Source: Aurantiochytrium sp. KH105 (Eukaryota > Sar > Bigyra > Thraustochytrida > Thraustochytriidae). From it: DNA of 64,000 nt. How positions within the stretch are numbered: the first letter of the stretch is position 1; every line of letters begins with the position of its first letter. Below are positions 48,672 through 59,000 of this stretch, piece by piece. Where the stretch lies: assembly GCA_003116975.1 (NCBI GenBank), contig BGKB01000014.1, positions 452,601 through 516,600 of the forward strand, written 5' to 3'. The translations under genes and the position numbers were made by a program. The notes beneath the pieces were generated by a model. It was not told the DNA's origin and did not search any database. It saw nothing but the letters and a program-made list of their open reading frames with translations.

Positions 48672-51251
48672 TTAGGCCGAGAGCGCCGAGCCAGGACGCG
48701 CCAGAGCGCGCACATAGTTGGCAGGGATCATGCCACGGTTGCCTGTCTTGTCGGAGGCGTCGAGCCAGCCGCCGTCCTCGTCGACACCGTGCACCGTGAG
48801 GACCTCGCGGCGGCGAATCGTCAAGTCGCAAGGGTCCTGAGCCTCGTAGTCAAAGATGACAACCACCTGCTTCGTGTCACCATCCTCGCTCTCGGCGCCA
48901 GAACCATCGGGCTCGTCGTTTTCGGCAGCGCCACGAGGTCGACGCGGTCGTGAGGGCGGCTCCTCCGCAGAACTCGCTTCCCGTGAAGCACCACCCCGTG
49001 CGAGAACGAAACCCTGCTTCGCAGCCTCCTCGGCAGTGGCCGCCTGCGTGTAGTTTTCGGGAAAGGATCCGGTCTTCCCGTTTGCTAGCCTGCCTTCCCA
49101 CCAGCCGGAACCGTCTTTCTCGACAACTTGGACAATGTCTCCTGGTTGCACTGTGAGCTCAGAGTCCTCCTCGGCTTCGTACTCGTACAGCACACGCACA
49201 AAATTCACGCTACCCGAGTTCTTTACAATGTACTGCTCGTTGCCGCTGCTCGGATTCTCATCAGAGCTGCAGTCTGATTCATCGTTCTTGTTCGTAGCAA
49301 TGGCCCGAGACGACACTGAAGGCCGCGTCGGAATGGGTCGTGTAGGAATTGACGTGGGCGTTGCCGCCGACGACGCCGAAGCGTATCGACGTAGCGAGGT
49401 GGCGTGCAGCCCATCGCCGCCGTGGGCAGTGCCCGGACGCTGCACTGCCGACGTCAATGGCATCGGCGAAGCTCGTGCGGTAGGCGTCATGACGGCGCGG
49501 GATTGAGAAGGCGTGAATTGAAGGTTTTCACGGTCCAAAGATGTTACCGAAGAAGCACGCTTGTGCGCGGAATGGCCTTGTGGGCGTGCAGCAAGAGGCG
49601 GCGGCTTTTTCCGTGCTGGAGACGGCGAAAGTGTAGCCGTGCTTGCAGATGTAGACGCAGAAGTTGGAGTCGACAATGTCTCGGCAAGTTCCTTTCTCAA
49701 AGTCGTTGAAGGCGGTGGCGGTGGTGGCTTGAATCCATTCGGAGAACGAGCAGGCAACGCAGACGCAGACGTGGACGTCGACGCGGACGTTGACACGGAC
49801 GTTGACGCGGACGGAGGCGAAGGTGGCACGAAAGTAGACGAAGCTACTGACGAAGGGGATAGTGCCGGCTTATGTGTTGCATCCCGCTGCGGGACGCTCG
49901 GAATGACCCCAGCAGCCAAGAGCGCCGGAGCAAGTGGAGGAGCCTCCGATGCAGCGCCTAGAGAAGACGGCGAGGCAGCAGAAGAGAGCGCGCCGCGCGC
50001 AGCCATGGGCACTACCCCGCCTCCGACGAGAATCTCAATTTCAGCCTCAATCTTGGCCGTCACAGAGCTCTCAAACGCAACGGGTTCCGGTTGGGGACGC
50101 AGATTTCGCTTTACAAATCCATCAATGTCTTTGTGGCAATCCACTGCCTCTGCGGCCTCGGCAATCTCATCAATGACCTGGGCGAACTGGTTGGATAGCT
50201 CCGTGTACGAGTCCACAATTCCGTGCGTGAGCGCCTTAATGTACTCGATGCGGTTCTCCTCCAAGACTTGGAGCTCACGAAGCACTCGCTGCATCGCGGT
50301 CGCGTAGCTTGCGCGAAAGTCGCGCAATTCTTCGACAGCCAAGCGATACTGTTGCTCAGACTCTTGCACAACAATGAGGGCATCCGTGGTTCGCTGCCAA
50401 AGCTTACTGACCTCCTGCAAGGCTTTCTCCTGATGTGCTTTCTCCTTGAGCGCAATGAGCTGCTCGGCGTCTCTGCATGCCTTTTCATATTTCAGTTTGG
50501 CTCGCTGAAAGGCTTGCTCTTGCAGCTGGAGCGCTTTGCGCAATTTGGCGCCGTCAAGTTCAAGTTTGCGCTTCGCCTGATTTTGCTCGCGACGAAACTG
50601 GTGCAGCTGAGTGCCCATGGCACCAACAACACTGCTCAAGCGGGATCGAGCCTCGCCAATCTTGACAAAGCTTGAGCAAAACGCCTCGAGCACCGTCCCG
50701 AGGGAGCCCGCCTCACACGAGGGAAGCTCATACCTCTTACGCGTAAAAGGCAACTTATTAATGTAATCTCTCTCGGCGGCTGACCACTGCCCAAGACCCG
50801 TGGCGAGGTCCTTTGTGGAGAGCTTCGTGCCGCTGGCCTGCTCCAAGCACACATCGAGGCCGTCCCAGAGATCATCGTAGCCTACGTTCGTCGGTCCATC
50901 GCCATCCTTCGCGCTGGCCTTACCTTTGCCAAGACTGAGAGCGCTCTGGCCGAGTGCTGCATCAGGAAATATGATGGGAAGCGGTCCCGACACAGATCGC
51001 GCGGTTGCATTCAGAGACGGCGAAGACGACGTTCCATTAGAAGCGGCTGCTTGAGGCGTAAGCGCCGACGCCGGCTGAGACGAAGGGGATTGCGATGACG
51101 CATGGGACGGTGTTGACCCGGGGCCAGCACTCGGAGTTGTTTGCGCAGACTTTTGCAAGTCTGCCAAAATAGAGCGCGCTGCGCGTCCGCCGGTGGCCTC
51201 GTGCGACGACGAAAAGCTAGTCACCAGCCTGCGAACGCGCTCTCCTGCCAT
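48672..51251 (-). CDS. F-BAR protein with two C-terminal SH3 domains
   Basis: 859 residues from the ATG at 51251; the longer open frame upstream lacks an ATG. Residues about 120-375 are an F-BAR/FCH-type membrane-bending coiled coil (DDLWDGLDVCLEQ, then a long helix run AKRKLELDGAKLRKALQLQEQAF). A long Ser/Pro/Thr-rich linker follows with short proline motifs (PPPPPSTT, RKKPPPL). SH3-1 at about residue 684 (VLYEYEAEEDSELTVQPGDIV, GWWEGRL, GSFPENY) and SH3-2 at about 795-855 (VIFDYEAQDPCDLTIRR, MIPANYV). Members of this group link membrane curvature to actin at endocytic sites; SH3 partners usually include WASP-family proteins or dynamin. Specific orthology is not claimed. Confidence 0.88.
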   Translation of the reverse strand: MAGERVRRLVTSFSSSHEATGGRAARSILADLQKSAQTTPSAGPGSTPSHASSQSPSSQPASALTPQAAASNGTSSSPSLNATARSVSGPLPIIFPDAALGQSALSLGKGKASAKDGDGPTNVGYDDLWDGLDVCLEQASGTKLSTKDLATGLGQWSAAERDYINKLPFTRKRYELPSCEAGSLGTVLEAFCSSFVKIGEARSRLSSVVGAMGTQLHQFRREQNQAKRKLELDGAKLRKALQLQEQAFQRAKLKYEKACRDAEQLIALKEKAHQEKALQEVSKLWQRTTDALIVVQESEQQYRLAVEELRDFRASYATAMQRVLRELQVLEENRIEYIKALTHGIVDSYTELSNQFAQVIDEIAEAAEAVDCHKDIDGFVKRNLRPQPEPVAFESSVTAKIEAEIEILVGGGVVPMAARGALSSAASPSSLGAASEAPPLAPALLAAGVIPSVPQRDATHKPALSPSSVASSTFVPPSPPSASTSVSTSASTSTSASALPARSPNGFKPPPPPPSTTLRKELAETLSTPTSASTSASTATLSPSPARKKPPPLAARPQGHSAHKRASSVTSLDRENLQFTPSQSRAVMTPTARASPMPLTSAVQRPGTAHGGDGLHATSLRRYASASSAATPTSIPTRPIPTRPSVSSRAIATNKNDESDCSSDENPSSGNEQYIVKNSGSVNFVRVLYEYEAEEDSELTVQPGDIVQVVEKDGSGWWEGRLANGKTGSFPENYTQAATAEEAAKQGFVLARGGASREASSAEEPPSRPRRPRGAAENDEPDGSGAESEDGDTKQVVVIFDYEAQDPCDLTIRRREVLTVHGVDEDGGWLDASDKTGNRGMIPANYVRALARPGSALSA

Positions 51252-52418
51252 GGGTGCGAATGAGAAAGTATTGCAATTAACAACGACAACGACAACAACG
51301 GCGACGATGATGACAACAATATCGGCGACGACGGAGAGACAGGCCGCAGGGAACACTACACCGAAAGGCTTGCGCCCCGTCGCCCGGCGCGATGAGGCGT
51401 TTTTGCCTCTTGACTTCCTCCCTGCACTCTCGGGGCTGGACGATCACACACGATCTCGCTCGTCGGATTGCCTCTGGGGCGGAAAGCTGGTTCCGAGCTC
51501 GGGACAGTCAATCTGCCAACCAGCCACGCAGGCAGGCAGGCAGACAGGCAGAGAGTGAGGCAGGCAGACTTGTATGAGACCCCTTTTCGCAGATACTCCA
51601 GTGAGCACCGCTCGCAGGCGGCCCTTTGCCCTCACCTCACGCAGACGGCCTGGCCTGGGCGTGGATGAATCGTTGCGAAAGGGAGAAGAGAGAATGACGG
51701 ATAATGCAAGGCGAACGAAGCAAGGTGAAGCGAGGCGAGATAAGGTGAGGCGATGCAAACTTGTCGACAAAGAAAGAAGAGGCAAATCGCGCACCCTTGT
51801 GCTCTGCTCGCATTCAACCTCGAGTTCTTGTCGGAGTACTTTCCGCCCCAGATCAAAGGTCCTTGTGGCTCATATAGGTCCATCATTGACAGCTTTGCCG
51901 TAGACCACTATTTTGTGCGCACTTCATGAAACGACGCTGCGCCCTCAGGCGGTCAATTTGTCCATGGCGCCAAGTCCCATGGGAGCTGTGGGGTGCTGCC
52001 CCACAGCCACATTGGCGAGTGCTCCTTTACTTTGCCGCGCACGGGGCATGGCCCGGTTACTCGCTTGTCATCCTCTAGACTCTACTCCTTGCTTGCACAT
52101 CCTCGTGCTCTACACCTCGATTTTCTTTCCTCGAGTTGCGCCTTGCCTCGTGTCGCACCTTGTTCACTTGCTATGTATCGCACGAGCCGAAGTGGGGGGG
52201 GGGGGGGGGGGGGAGCCATTGCAAACAAGAAGATGATGATGGCGGCGAGCGTTCGACCATGTCCATCGAGAATGGGAGCATGCGGACGCATGTCTGAACG
52301 GTTAAAGTCAATTTTCTGTCCGTCTCGCAACCGCGATGAACCAAATAAAGACAGATAGCTGTATTGATGGATAGATGCAACATTTCCTTTCATCAAGCTA
52401 TCTGTTATAAAAAACTAA
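51252..52418. other. 1.17-kb region upstream of the F-BAR gene
   Basis: Contains ACAACGACAACGACAACAACG (about 51278-51300), CAGGCAGGCAGGCAGACAGGCAG (about 51530-51552), a purine-rich 5-bp periodic tract (about 51703-51760) and an uninterrupted run of 21 G (52194-52214). No gene seen. Confidence 0.5.
52194..52214 (+). repeat. G21 homopolymer
   Basis: Twenty-one consecutive G on the plus strand, the longest of several G runs of ten or more in the window. Confidence 0.9.
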
Positions 52419-53525
52419 CTAGGGCTCAGATTTCGTTTGCGAAGCCCGCGCACGGCGACTTGGCTGCACACGCCGTTTTTTGGAGGTATGAGAGTCTGTG
52501 TCAGCTTTTGCCGCGGTCTTTTCTTTCTTACCCTTGGCGTCCTCCACTTTTACAGAGCTCTTGCTATTTCCCTTTCTCTTGGTCTTAGTCTTGGGTGCCT
52601 CGGAAACGTCACCGGCAGAGTCATCTTCCTTGTGTTCAGAAATTGCCTTGGCCGACCCAGGTTTGCTGCCTTCCATTTTCGCGGCGGAAGCCCTTCCCTT
52701 TGTCTTGGACGAAGCTGAAGTAGACGCTGTATCGCCACGAGCGGTCCGTGGTGCGTCGTAGCGCTCAAAAATCATTTCGTTGCCATCGCGACGGAGGAAG
52801 GCAAACCTATTGTCGCTGCCCGTGAAGGCTTCGAGGTCCTGCGCAGTCTGTGCTTTGGATTGGATGACAAAACGGGACATCATGCCGCGCGCCTGCTTGG
52901 AGAACACACCAGGAAGGCCGCGCGCGCCGCCAGGCTTGACACCCTTGAAGCGTAGAACTTGCAAGCCGTGGTCCTTTTCGAGCTTGGCAAAGTCGACAGC
53001 CTTGGCATACTCGTCACTCGCACAGTTGAGGATGATTTTAGCGCCGACCGACTTGGCGTGCGCGGCCAAGGTGTCGGTGAGCCCGTGCTTTTTCCAGAAA
53101 GCAACAAGATTCTTTGTGCCATCGACCGCGTACTTGGTGCCCATTTCGAGTCGATAGGGACGGATTGCGTCGCCTGGACGGATCATGCCATAAAGTCCCG
53201 ACAGGATCACTAAAGAGCTCTGCATTTGCGCGCGATCCTCTGCCGAAAAAGAGTCAACGTCAAGCGCCTTGAATGCCTCGCCGTCGAAGAGATCCGCCGC
53301 AATGTACGTTGTGGCTTCCTCCCAGCCCTGATAACGCTCGTAGTTGAGCTTGCCCAGCGCGTCGGATATGGACATGAGCTTGCTCAGCTGGCCCGCGCTC
53401 TCGTGCTTCAGCTCCTCCAGCAGCGTCGCCGTGGGGCCGGCCAGCAGAGGCGCCAGGCCGCCTGCGCCCGCCTGCACCTTGGCCACCTCGCGCATCGCCT
53501 TCGCGGGCGACAGCAGGCACAGCAT
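52419..53525 (-). CDS. YaaA (UPF0246) family protein with Lys/Arg-rich tail
   Basis: 368 residues. The first about 255 match bacterial YaaA, a peroxide-stress protein that lowers free intracellular iron and has been reported to bind DNA: LCLLSPAKAM, LMSISDALGKLN, LSGLYGMIRPGDAIRPYRLEMGTKY, LNCASDEYAKAV and SKQARGMMSRFVIQ (E. coli [56 protein letters not shown]). About 110 further residues, absent from bacteria, are Lys/Ser/Ala-rich and end with KKRRVQPSRRAR, a likely nuclear localisation signal. The start codon matches the bacterial start exactly. No mitochondrial presequence is seen. Confidence 0.9.
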   Translation of the reverse strand: MLCLLSPAKAMREVAKVQAGAGGLAPLLAGPTATLLEELKHESAGQLSKLMSISDALGKLNYERYQGWEEATTYIAADLFDGEAFKALDVDSFSAEDRAQMQSSLVILSGLYGMIRPGDAIRPYRLEMGTKYAVDGTKNLVAFWKKHGLTDTLAAHAKSVGAKIILNCASDEYAKAVDFAKLEKDHGLQVLRFKGVKPGGARGLPGVFSKQARGMMSRFVIQSKAQTAQDLEAFTGSDNRFAFLRRDGNEMIFERYDAPRTARGDTASTSASSKTKGRASAAKMEGSKPGSAKAISEHKEDDSAGDVSEAPKTKTKRKGNSKSSVKVEDAKGKKEKTAAKADTDSHTSKKRRVQPSRRARASQTKSEP

Positions 53526-53928
53526 CCTCCCGCTCGCAGCTCCCCGCTCCGCCTCTCGCCTCCCTCGCTCCCCCGCGCTGCGCAGGCGCTTTGCCGCGAG
53601 CTCGGGCTCGATCTGCGCGGTTAGAGCAGTCTCGACGTCGACGTCGACGTCGACTCCGGTCGAAACTGACCCAAGCGCGGCTTAGGTGTCTTTCGCAAAT
53701 AAGGGCCGCAATGAAAGGCCGCTTCGCTTTGCGTCACTCGCGGAGAGCGCCAGCCAGAGCGCAAAGAGCATCGGCCGATCGACCCCTCGCCCGGCGCCTC
53801 TGCTCGGCTGCGGCGCGCCGCGGGACGCCGCGAGGGCGGGCCGCCGCGGGCCGCTCCGCCTCGGCCGGGCGAGACGAGCCTGGCCCGGCGAGGCTGCCCG
53901 CTCGCTGCCTGCCCCGAGCAGCGGCATC
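53526..53928. promoter_or_regulatory. Divergent region (YaaA / CDK) with TCGACG repeats
   Basis: Contains TCGACG repeated almost four times (53632-53654), which creates overlapping GTCGAC palindromes. A shorter copy of the same sequence lies at about 61619-61632. The kinase frame is open through most of this region but without an ATG. Confidence 0.5.
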
Positions 53929-55911
53929 ATGGGCGCGCACGAGGGCGACAACGAGGCCGCTCGAGGGCGGACGCCGACGACGCCGGGCAAGGCGCAGCAA
54001 GGCGAGGTGGACGGCGGCGCGCGAGGGCAAAGCCAAGGAGGTCTGGCCAAGGAGCCTCGCGACTCGCACGACCCTCGAGAGGTCTCCAAGAAGGACGATT
54101 CCGGAGTCCCTGCGACAAATGGAAATGGCGCCTCGGATCGGGGCTCGTCTGCAACAGCCGCGCCCGTTCACGAGCAACGGCCTGCCTCCGCTGCCAACAG
54201 TGCGCACACGTCGAATGCAAGTCCGCCAAATAAGAAACGGCCACGAAAAGATGCCCCGAGCGCGACAAAGAGCGAGAACCCGGGAGACCCCCAGCTGGAC
54301 TCGGACGAAGGACGAGCCATTTTGAGTCAAGCGCTTGCATTTCTTCGCGCAGCCCCGGACGCAAAAGCCTTGGAAACATCTTCAAAGGAAGAACCCTCAA
54401 AGGAAGATTCTTCGAAAAAGACAAAGCCTGATGAGGCATCGGCATTAGCGCCACCAGAAGAACCAGGAAAGGGGGCAGAAGAAGCAAAGGTAACCGATGC
54501 GCGCCTCTCAGATGGGGCGGGGAATTCTGACTTTTCCTCACGCACAATCGAAAATTACGAAATCATTCGCCAGGTTGGACTCGGCACCTATGGAGAGGTG
54601 TACAAGGCGCGGTGCAAGTCGACCGACCGAATGGTGGCTCTGAAAAAGCTTCGTGTGCACAATGCCAAGGAGGGCTACCCATTGACGGCCCTGCGCGAGA
54701 TCAAGATTATGCAACAGCTGAAACATGAAAACGTGTTAGAGCTCATCGAGATCGTGCCTTCTTCGGCCAAGCTGCGAGAGGACGACCTGGGCGAAGTATA
54801 TATGGTGCTTGAATACCTTGACAACGACCTGACGGGGATCATGGAGAACCCCGCGTTCAAACTCACCGAGAATTACATCAAGTGCTACATGAAGCAATTG
54901 CTCGAAGGCATTTACTACATTCACCGCAACGATATCATTCACCGCGACCTCAAGGCGGCCAACATTCTGGTGTCAAACGACTCAAAGCTTAAGATTGGAG
55001 ATTGGGGGCTCAGCAGGTCCTGGAAAAAGAAGCGTCGCTCCACAACGCGCGTTGTCACGCTCTGGTATCGTGCTCCCGAACTTTTGCTCGGTGTTGGTCA
55101 CTATACGTCGGCCATTGACATGTGGGCGGTGGGGTGCATTTTTGCCGAGCTGCTGGGGCGGGGGTCGCCCTTGCCTGGCGAGAACGAGCTGGACCAAATC
55201 AAGCGCATTTTTGAGCTCTGCGGCACGCCATCAGAAGAGACGTGGCCAGGCGTCTCGCAAACTCCTGCCTTTCAGCGCATGAGTTTCGAGAAAAAGGAGG
55301 CGGTCATTGATCGCCGCTTCGCTTGGATGAAACCCCTCGAGCTTGATCTCTTTAAAAGGATGCTCACCTTGGACCCGCGTCACCGCATCACGGCTGCCCA
55401 GGCGCTGGACCACGATTATTTCTGGAAAGGCGTAAAGCCAGGTAAGCCGGATGAGCTTCCGCGTCTTGCCGGCGATGGTCTCCACGAGTTTGAGCTCAAG
55501 GAGCAACGTAGACTCCGTCGGGAGGAGCGCGTGCGGGGACCCCCTGCGGCGACCCGTGGTGGCGCTACGCATGCGCGCTCCCAGCGCTCTCCGAACTCAA
55601 TGTCCCGAGGCTCGGGTGGCCGCAGAAGCGGCGGTTTTGGGTCTTTGGGCCGCACGTCGTACGGCTCGTATGGAGCCTATGGATCCCATGGTGGGCCCGG
55701 TCCTTCCCGTGGCGGCTTCCGTGGCGGGCCCGTCGGGGCTGGTGCTGGTCGTAAAAACATGACCTATACGCGTCCGGGTATTGGTGATGCCGCGAACCGG
55801 ACTTCTTCCTCGAGCTCAGTCTCGTCTTCATCGTCAGCTGCATCAAGCTCTCGACATCCCAAAGATGGGACAGCGCCTCCGCCTCCGCCCCCGCCTCCCT
55901 CCATGCATTAG
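53929..55911 (+). CDS. CDK9/CDK12-type cyclin-dependent kinase
   Basis: 660 residues, starting at the first in-frame ATG. The kinase domain spans about 209-498: glycine loop GLGTYGEV, lysine VALKK (Lys239), cyclin-binding helix PLTALREIKIM (the PITAIRE position), hinge LEYLDNDLTGIM, HRDLKAANIL (Asp340), metal motif DWG (358-360) in place of DFG, and activation segment TTRVVTLWYRAPELLLG with a phosphorylatable Thr. This matches the transcriptional CDK9/CDK12/CTK1 group, which phosphorylates the RNA polymerase II C-terminal domain. The head is hydrophilic with a KKRPRK nuclear signal; the tail is Gly/Ser/Tyr-rich (YGSYGAYGSHGG), a low-complexity type that favours condensates, and ends in a proline run. 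Confidence 0.9.
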   Translation: MGAHEGDNEAARGRTPTTPGKAQQGEVDGGARGQSQGGLAKEPRDSHDPREVSKKDDSGVPATNGNGASDRGSSATAAPVHEQRPASAANSAHTSNASPPNKKRPRKDAPSATKSENPGDPQLDSDEGRAILSQALAFLRAAPDAKALETSSKEEPSKEDSSKKTKPDEASALAPPEEPGKGAEEAKVTDARLSDGAGNSDFSSRTIENYEIIRQVGLGTYGEVYKARCKSTDRMVALKKLRVHNAKEGYPLTALREIKIMQQLKHENVLELIEIVPSSAKLREDDLGEVYMVLEYLDNDLTGIMENPAFKLTENYIKCYMKQLLEGIYYIHRNDIIHRDLKAANILVSNDSKLKIGDWGLSRSWKKKRRSTTRVVTLWYRAPELLLGVGHYTSAIDMWAVGCIFAELLGRGSPLPGENELDQIKRIFELCGTPSEETWPGVSQTPAFQRMSFEKKEAVIDRRFAWMKPLELDLFKRMLTLDPRHRITAAQALDHDYFWKGVKPGKPDELPRLAGDGLHEFELKEQRRLRREERVRGPPAATRGGATHARSQRSPNSMSRGSGGRRSGGFGSLGRTSYGSYGAYGSHGGPGPSRGGFRGGPVGAGAGRKNMTYTRPGIGDAANRTSSSSSVSSSSSAASSSRHPKDGTAPPPPPPPPSMH

Positions 55912-56091
55912 TCTTTTGTCACACAAAAGTTACCTTTTCTCGTTATTTGCCCAAAGCCTTTGAGTCGATTCGTCTTTTTCTCCGGAAAGATACGGAGAGA
56001 TCTCGGCCTCGACAACGATGAAGGCGAAAATGTCAAACTTTGTGGCGAGAGAAAAAAGAAAAAGAATCTTTGTTTATTATTTGTATGACAT

Positions 56092-59000
56092 TCACGGAGA
56101 TGCAAGCTCCTGTTTTAGGAAAGCTTCGTCATCCTCCGAATCATCGCCCTCCTCTTCATTCACATCGTCTGCTGAGCTGTCTTCAAGCTCCTCGCGCAGA
56201 GCCGTTTCGAGCTCAATGGAGGAAGTCCGTTTCGAAATTGCGCTCGGAGGACTATGGAGTATCTCGCGTTGTCCCTCGCGATCCACTTCTCCTTCTTGTT
56301 GCCCCTCCATTGCCTGAAGCGCTTGTTCGCCTCCTACGGAAGCGATCGCCGAGTCCATGGCATCACCATACGCAGCCTCCTCGAGTGTAAGTGCATCGGC
56401 ACTCTCGTGAAGCACCGTACCGTTGCCGTCAGGCTCAGGCACATCCAAAAGACCTTGCATGGGGGTCTCGTTCTCTTCTTCAATAAAAAGCTCTTCAGCA
56501 GCTTCCCTTGTGTCATCGTTTGACAAGCTCTCGTTGACGTTTGGTGCTGCACCAGTCTCTTGTTTGTGATCAATATGAGCCATTGTGCTGTCCGACGATG
56601 GGGAAACAATCTCATTGGCTCCATTTGGATCGTTGTCTGGCATTTCAAAGGACTCGCCGTCACTGTCCGCTGATGGAGACACTACGTTGTCCGCGCTTCG
56701 ACTCATCACTGGTGAAGCGATGACCTCTTCTTCCGCAGAAAATGCACCAGGGGAATTGCCATCAGATGGCGAGACCACCGTTTCGCTCGTCATGCGCACC
56801 ACATCCACAGCACTTGGCGAAACCTCCGCATCGGGTGGGCGGACAGGGGTGGTCTTGTCCAAGGCTGCAATCATATTGTTCCCGGCGTGGCTGGTCTCGG
56901 ACCACATAAAGCTCTCCTCCTCCTGCTGCTGCTGCATAATGTCTACGGGCATAGGCGGTGGCGGAGGTGGCGACTGCATCGGGGCGCAGGGTTCGGCCGA
57001 AGAAAGCACCTGACTGAGCTCCGCTTCAATCTGACCAACTATAGACTCATCCGAGCCGCTGCACGAGTCTTCGCAGCCGTGAATGCTCATGACGGAGACA
57101 AACGATGGAGCACATGCAGCCAACGGCTTGTCATCTTTGCCCTTTTCGTAGACCTTTGCTAGCCCGAGATTGACCAGACCCGTCATATGGAAGCTTGCCA
57201 AGAGCTTGAGCGAGTGCGCACCGCCTGGGCGCAAATCAGGAATGGAGATGCGTGTAAAACCTCGCCATGATACGTCCTTCGCCTTGTCAATATGTATGAC
57301 GGCTGCGCGAACGACCTCGCCAGAGACATTTTCAATATGAAAAGTTACGGGTAGTACCTTGCCCGTGCAGGTTTGCGCGTGCTCGAGAGACACCTTGAGT
57401 GGGCAATCCGGCATGACCGGAATGCTGAGCTCCTCGGCGTGACCAAAAGCCCAGTCTTTCGAGGAAGTAGCCGTCCATTCCAGCAAAAGGTGTACAAGAT
57501 CGCTGCGCGATCCAAAACAAAGGGCTTCCTTGTCGCAAGGGCGCGGTTCGCCATCGGCTGGTTTGGTCGCGGCATCAAGTTGTGACAGAATGTCCATTTC
57601 AGGATTCTGCGAGCCAGCTTGCTTGAGACGACGGATCGATTGAATCGAAACTGGAAGCTTGCCCTCGGCGTCGAGTTTGTCCTTGAAATACTCAAAGCGC
57701 CGCTTTGCAGCTGTGCGCGCCTCCAGGACCGATGATGCATACTCTGCGCAGAGAAAGTGCACGCGACTCTGAAACGAGGGCGCGAGCATTTCGTCGTCCG
57801 CTGTGAGCTGCCATTCAGGGTGCTCCATGAAGCCAACATCCGTAATGCGCAATTGCTTGCCTGCGTCGTCTTGGGGACTCGCGCGTGCCACGCGTAACAA
57901 AAAGGAGCGGGTTTCCTGTGGCCCAAGAAGCGCGCGTTCCTTCGTCTCACCAAGAGGCTCGATCTGCCATGTTCCAGAAAAGGCCACAATGCGACGAAGG
58001 CAGACCGTCTTGGTTGAAAGGTTCCTCACATTGCAGCATAGAAGATGATCCGATCCGGGCAAGGGCGACGCCAAACATCGCGCACCCATACGAATGCTAG
58101 GGAGAACCTCCACAGACTGCGCAAGGCGCACAAAGCGCAGAGATGTTCCGTCATGGTAGCGGAGCAAGAGTCGCAGCGAAACATGCCCTGCGCTTGGCAT
58201 TCGAATAACGACCGGGACAGACATGGGTAAACCCTTTCCTAGATCTTCGACGGGGATCTTGAACGCGCGCCCGCCATCGTCTAGCACGGGCGCAAGCTGA
58301 TCGCCAACAACGGCGTCATCGTTCTCCGCAGCGGCGCTGCCCACACATAGCGTAGGGGCGTTGGTCCCAATGACGATATGCCCCGAACAGGGCAATGCGC
58401 CACGGTTGATGAGAAAAAGATTGGCTGTCACGGTTTCCCCTTCAAAGACAGTTTGAGCGAGGTCGAGGTCCGCACCAAGCCACGCCGATGCCTGACGCAC
58501 CGTCTTTTGCAGTCGCAGATCTTGAGCGCGAGCGCCTGCGACGCGGTCCTCCTGGGTGTCGACAATGAGTGGTCCGTGAATGTCGAACATGCGACGGACA
58601 CGTGCCTTGCCAAAAAGACGCCACTGGACACCAATCACTGTCAGCGTACCAGCACGCGTGGGGAGGACTTCGAGACGCACCATGCGCTCCGAAGACTCGT
58701 CAAGCACCAGTCTGTCGATGACGCGGGCCTCGATAACGGCACTGGCATCCGTGTCATTTGACAAAAGATTCCCTTCTTCGTCGACGAGTTGCCCGATGAG
58801 CTGGATCTCACTAATCGCCAGCTTGAGAGCGCAAGGGTTTCGCATCGGCACATCAACGTACACAGACTCTCCCGCATAACAGACTTGTGGTTGCGGCTGG
58901 TGCCGCTTGCCGCGTCTGGGTCTGCGCTGCGCCGCATCAAGAGGTTCTGCCTTGAGCCCAGGAGGGCGAGGCGCGGCAAGGTCCAAGAAACTGTGCAGTT

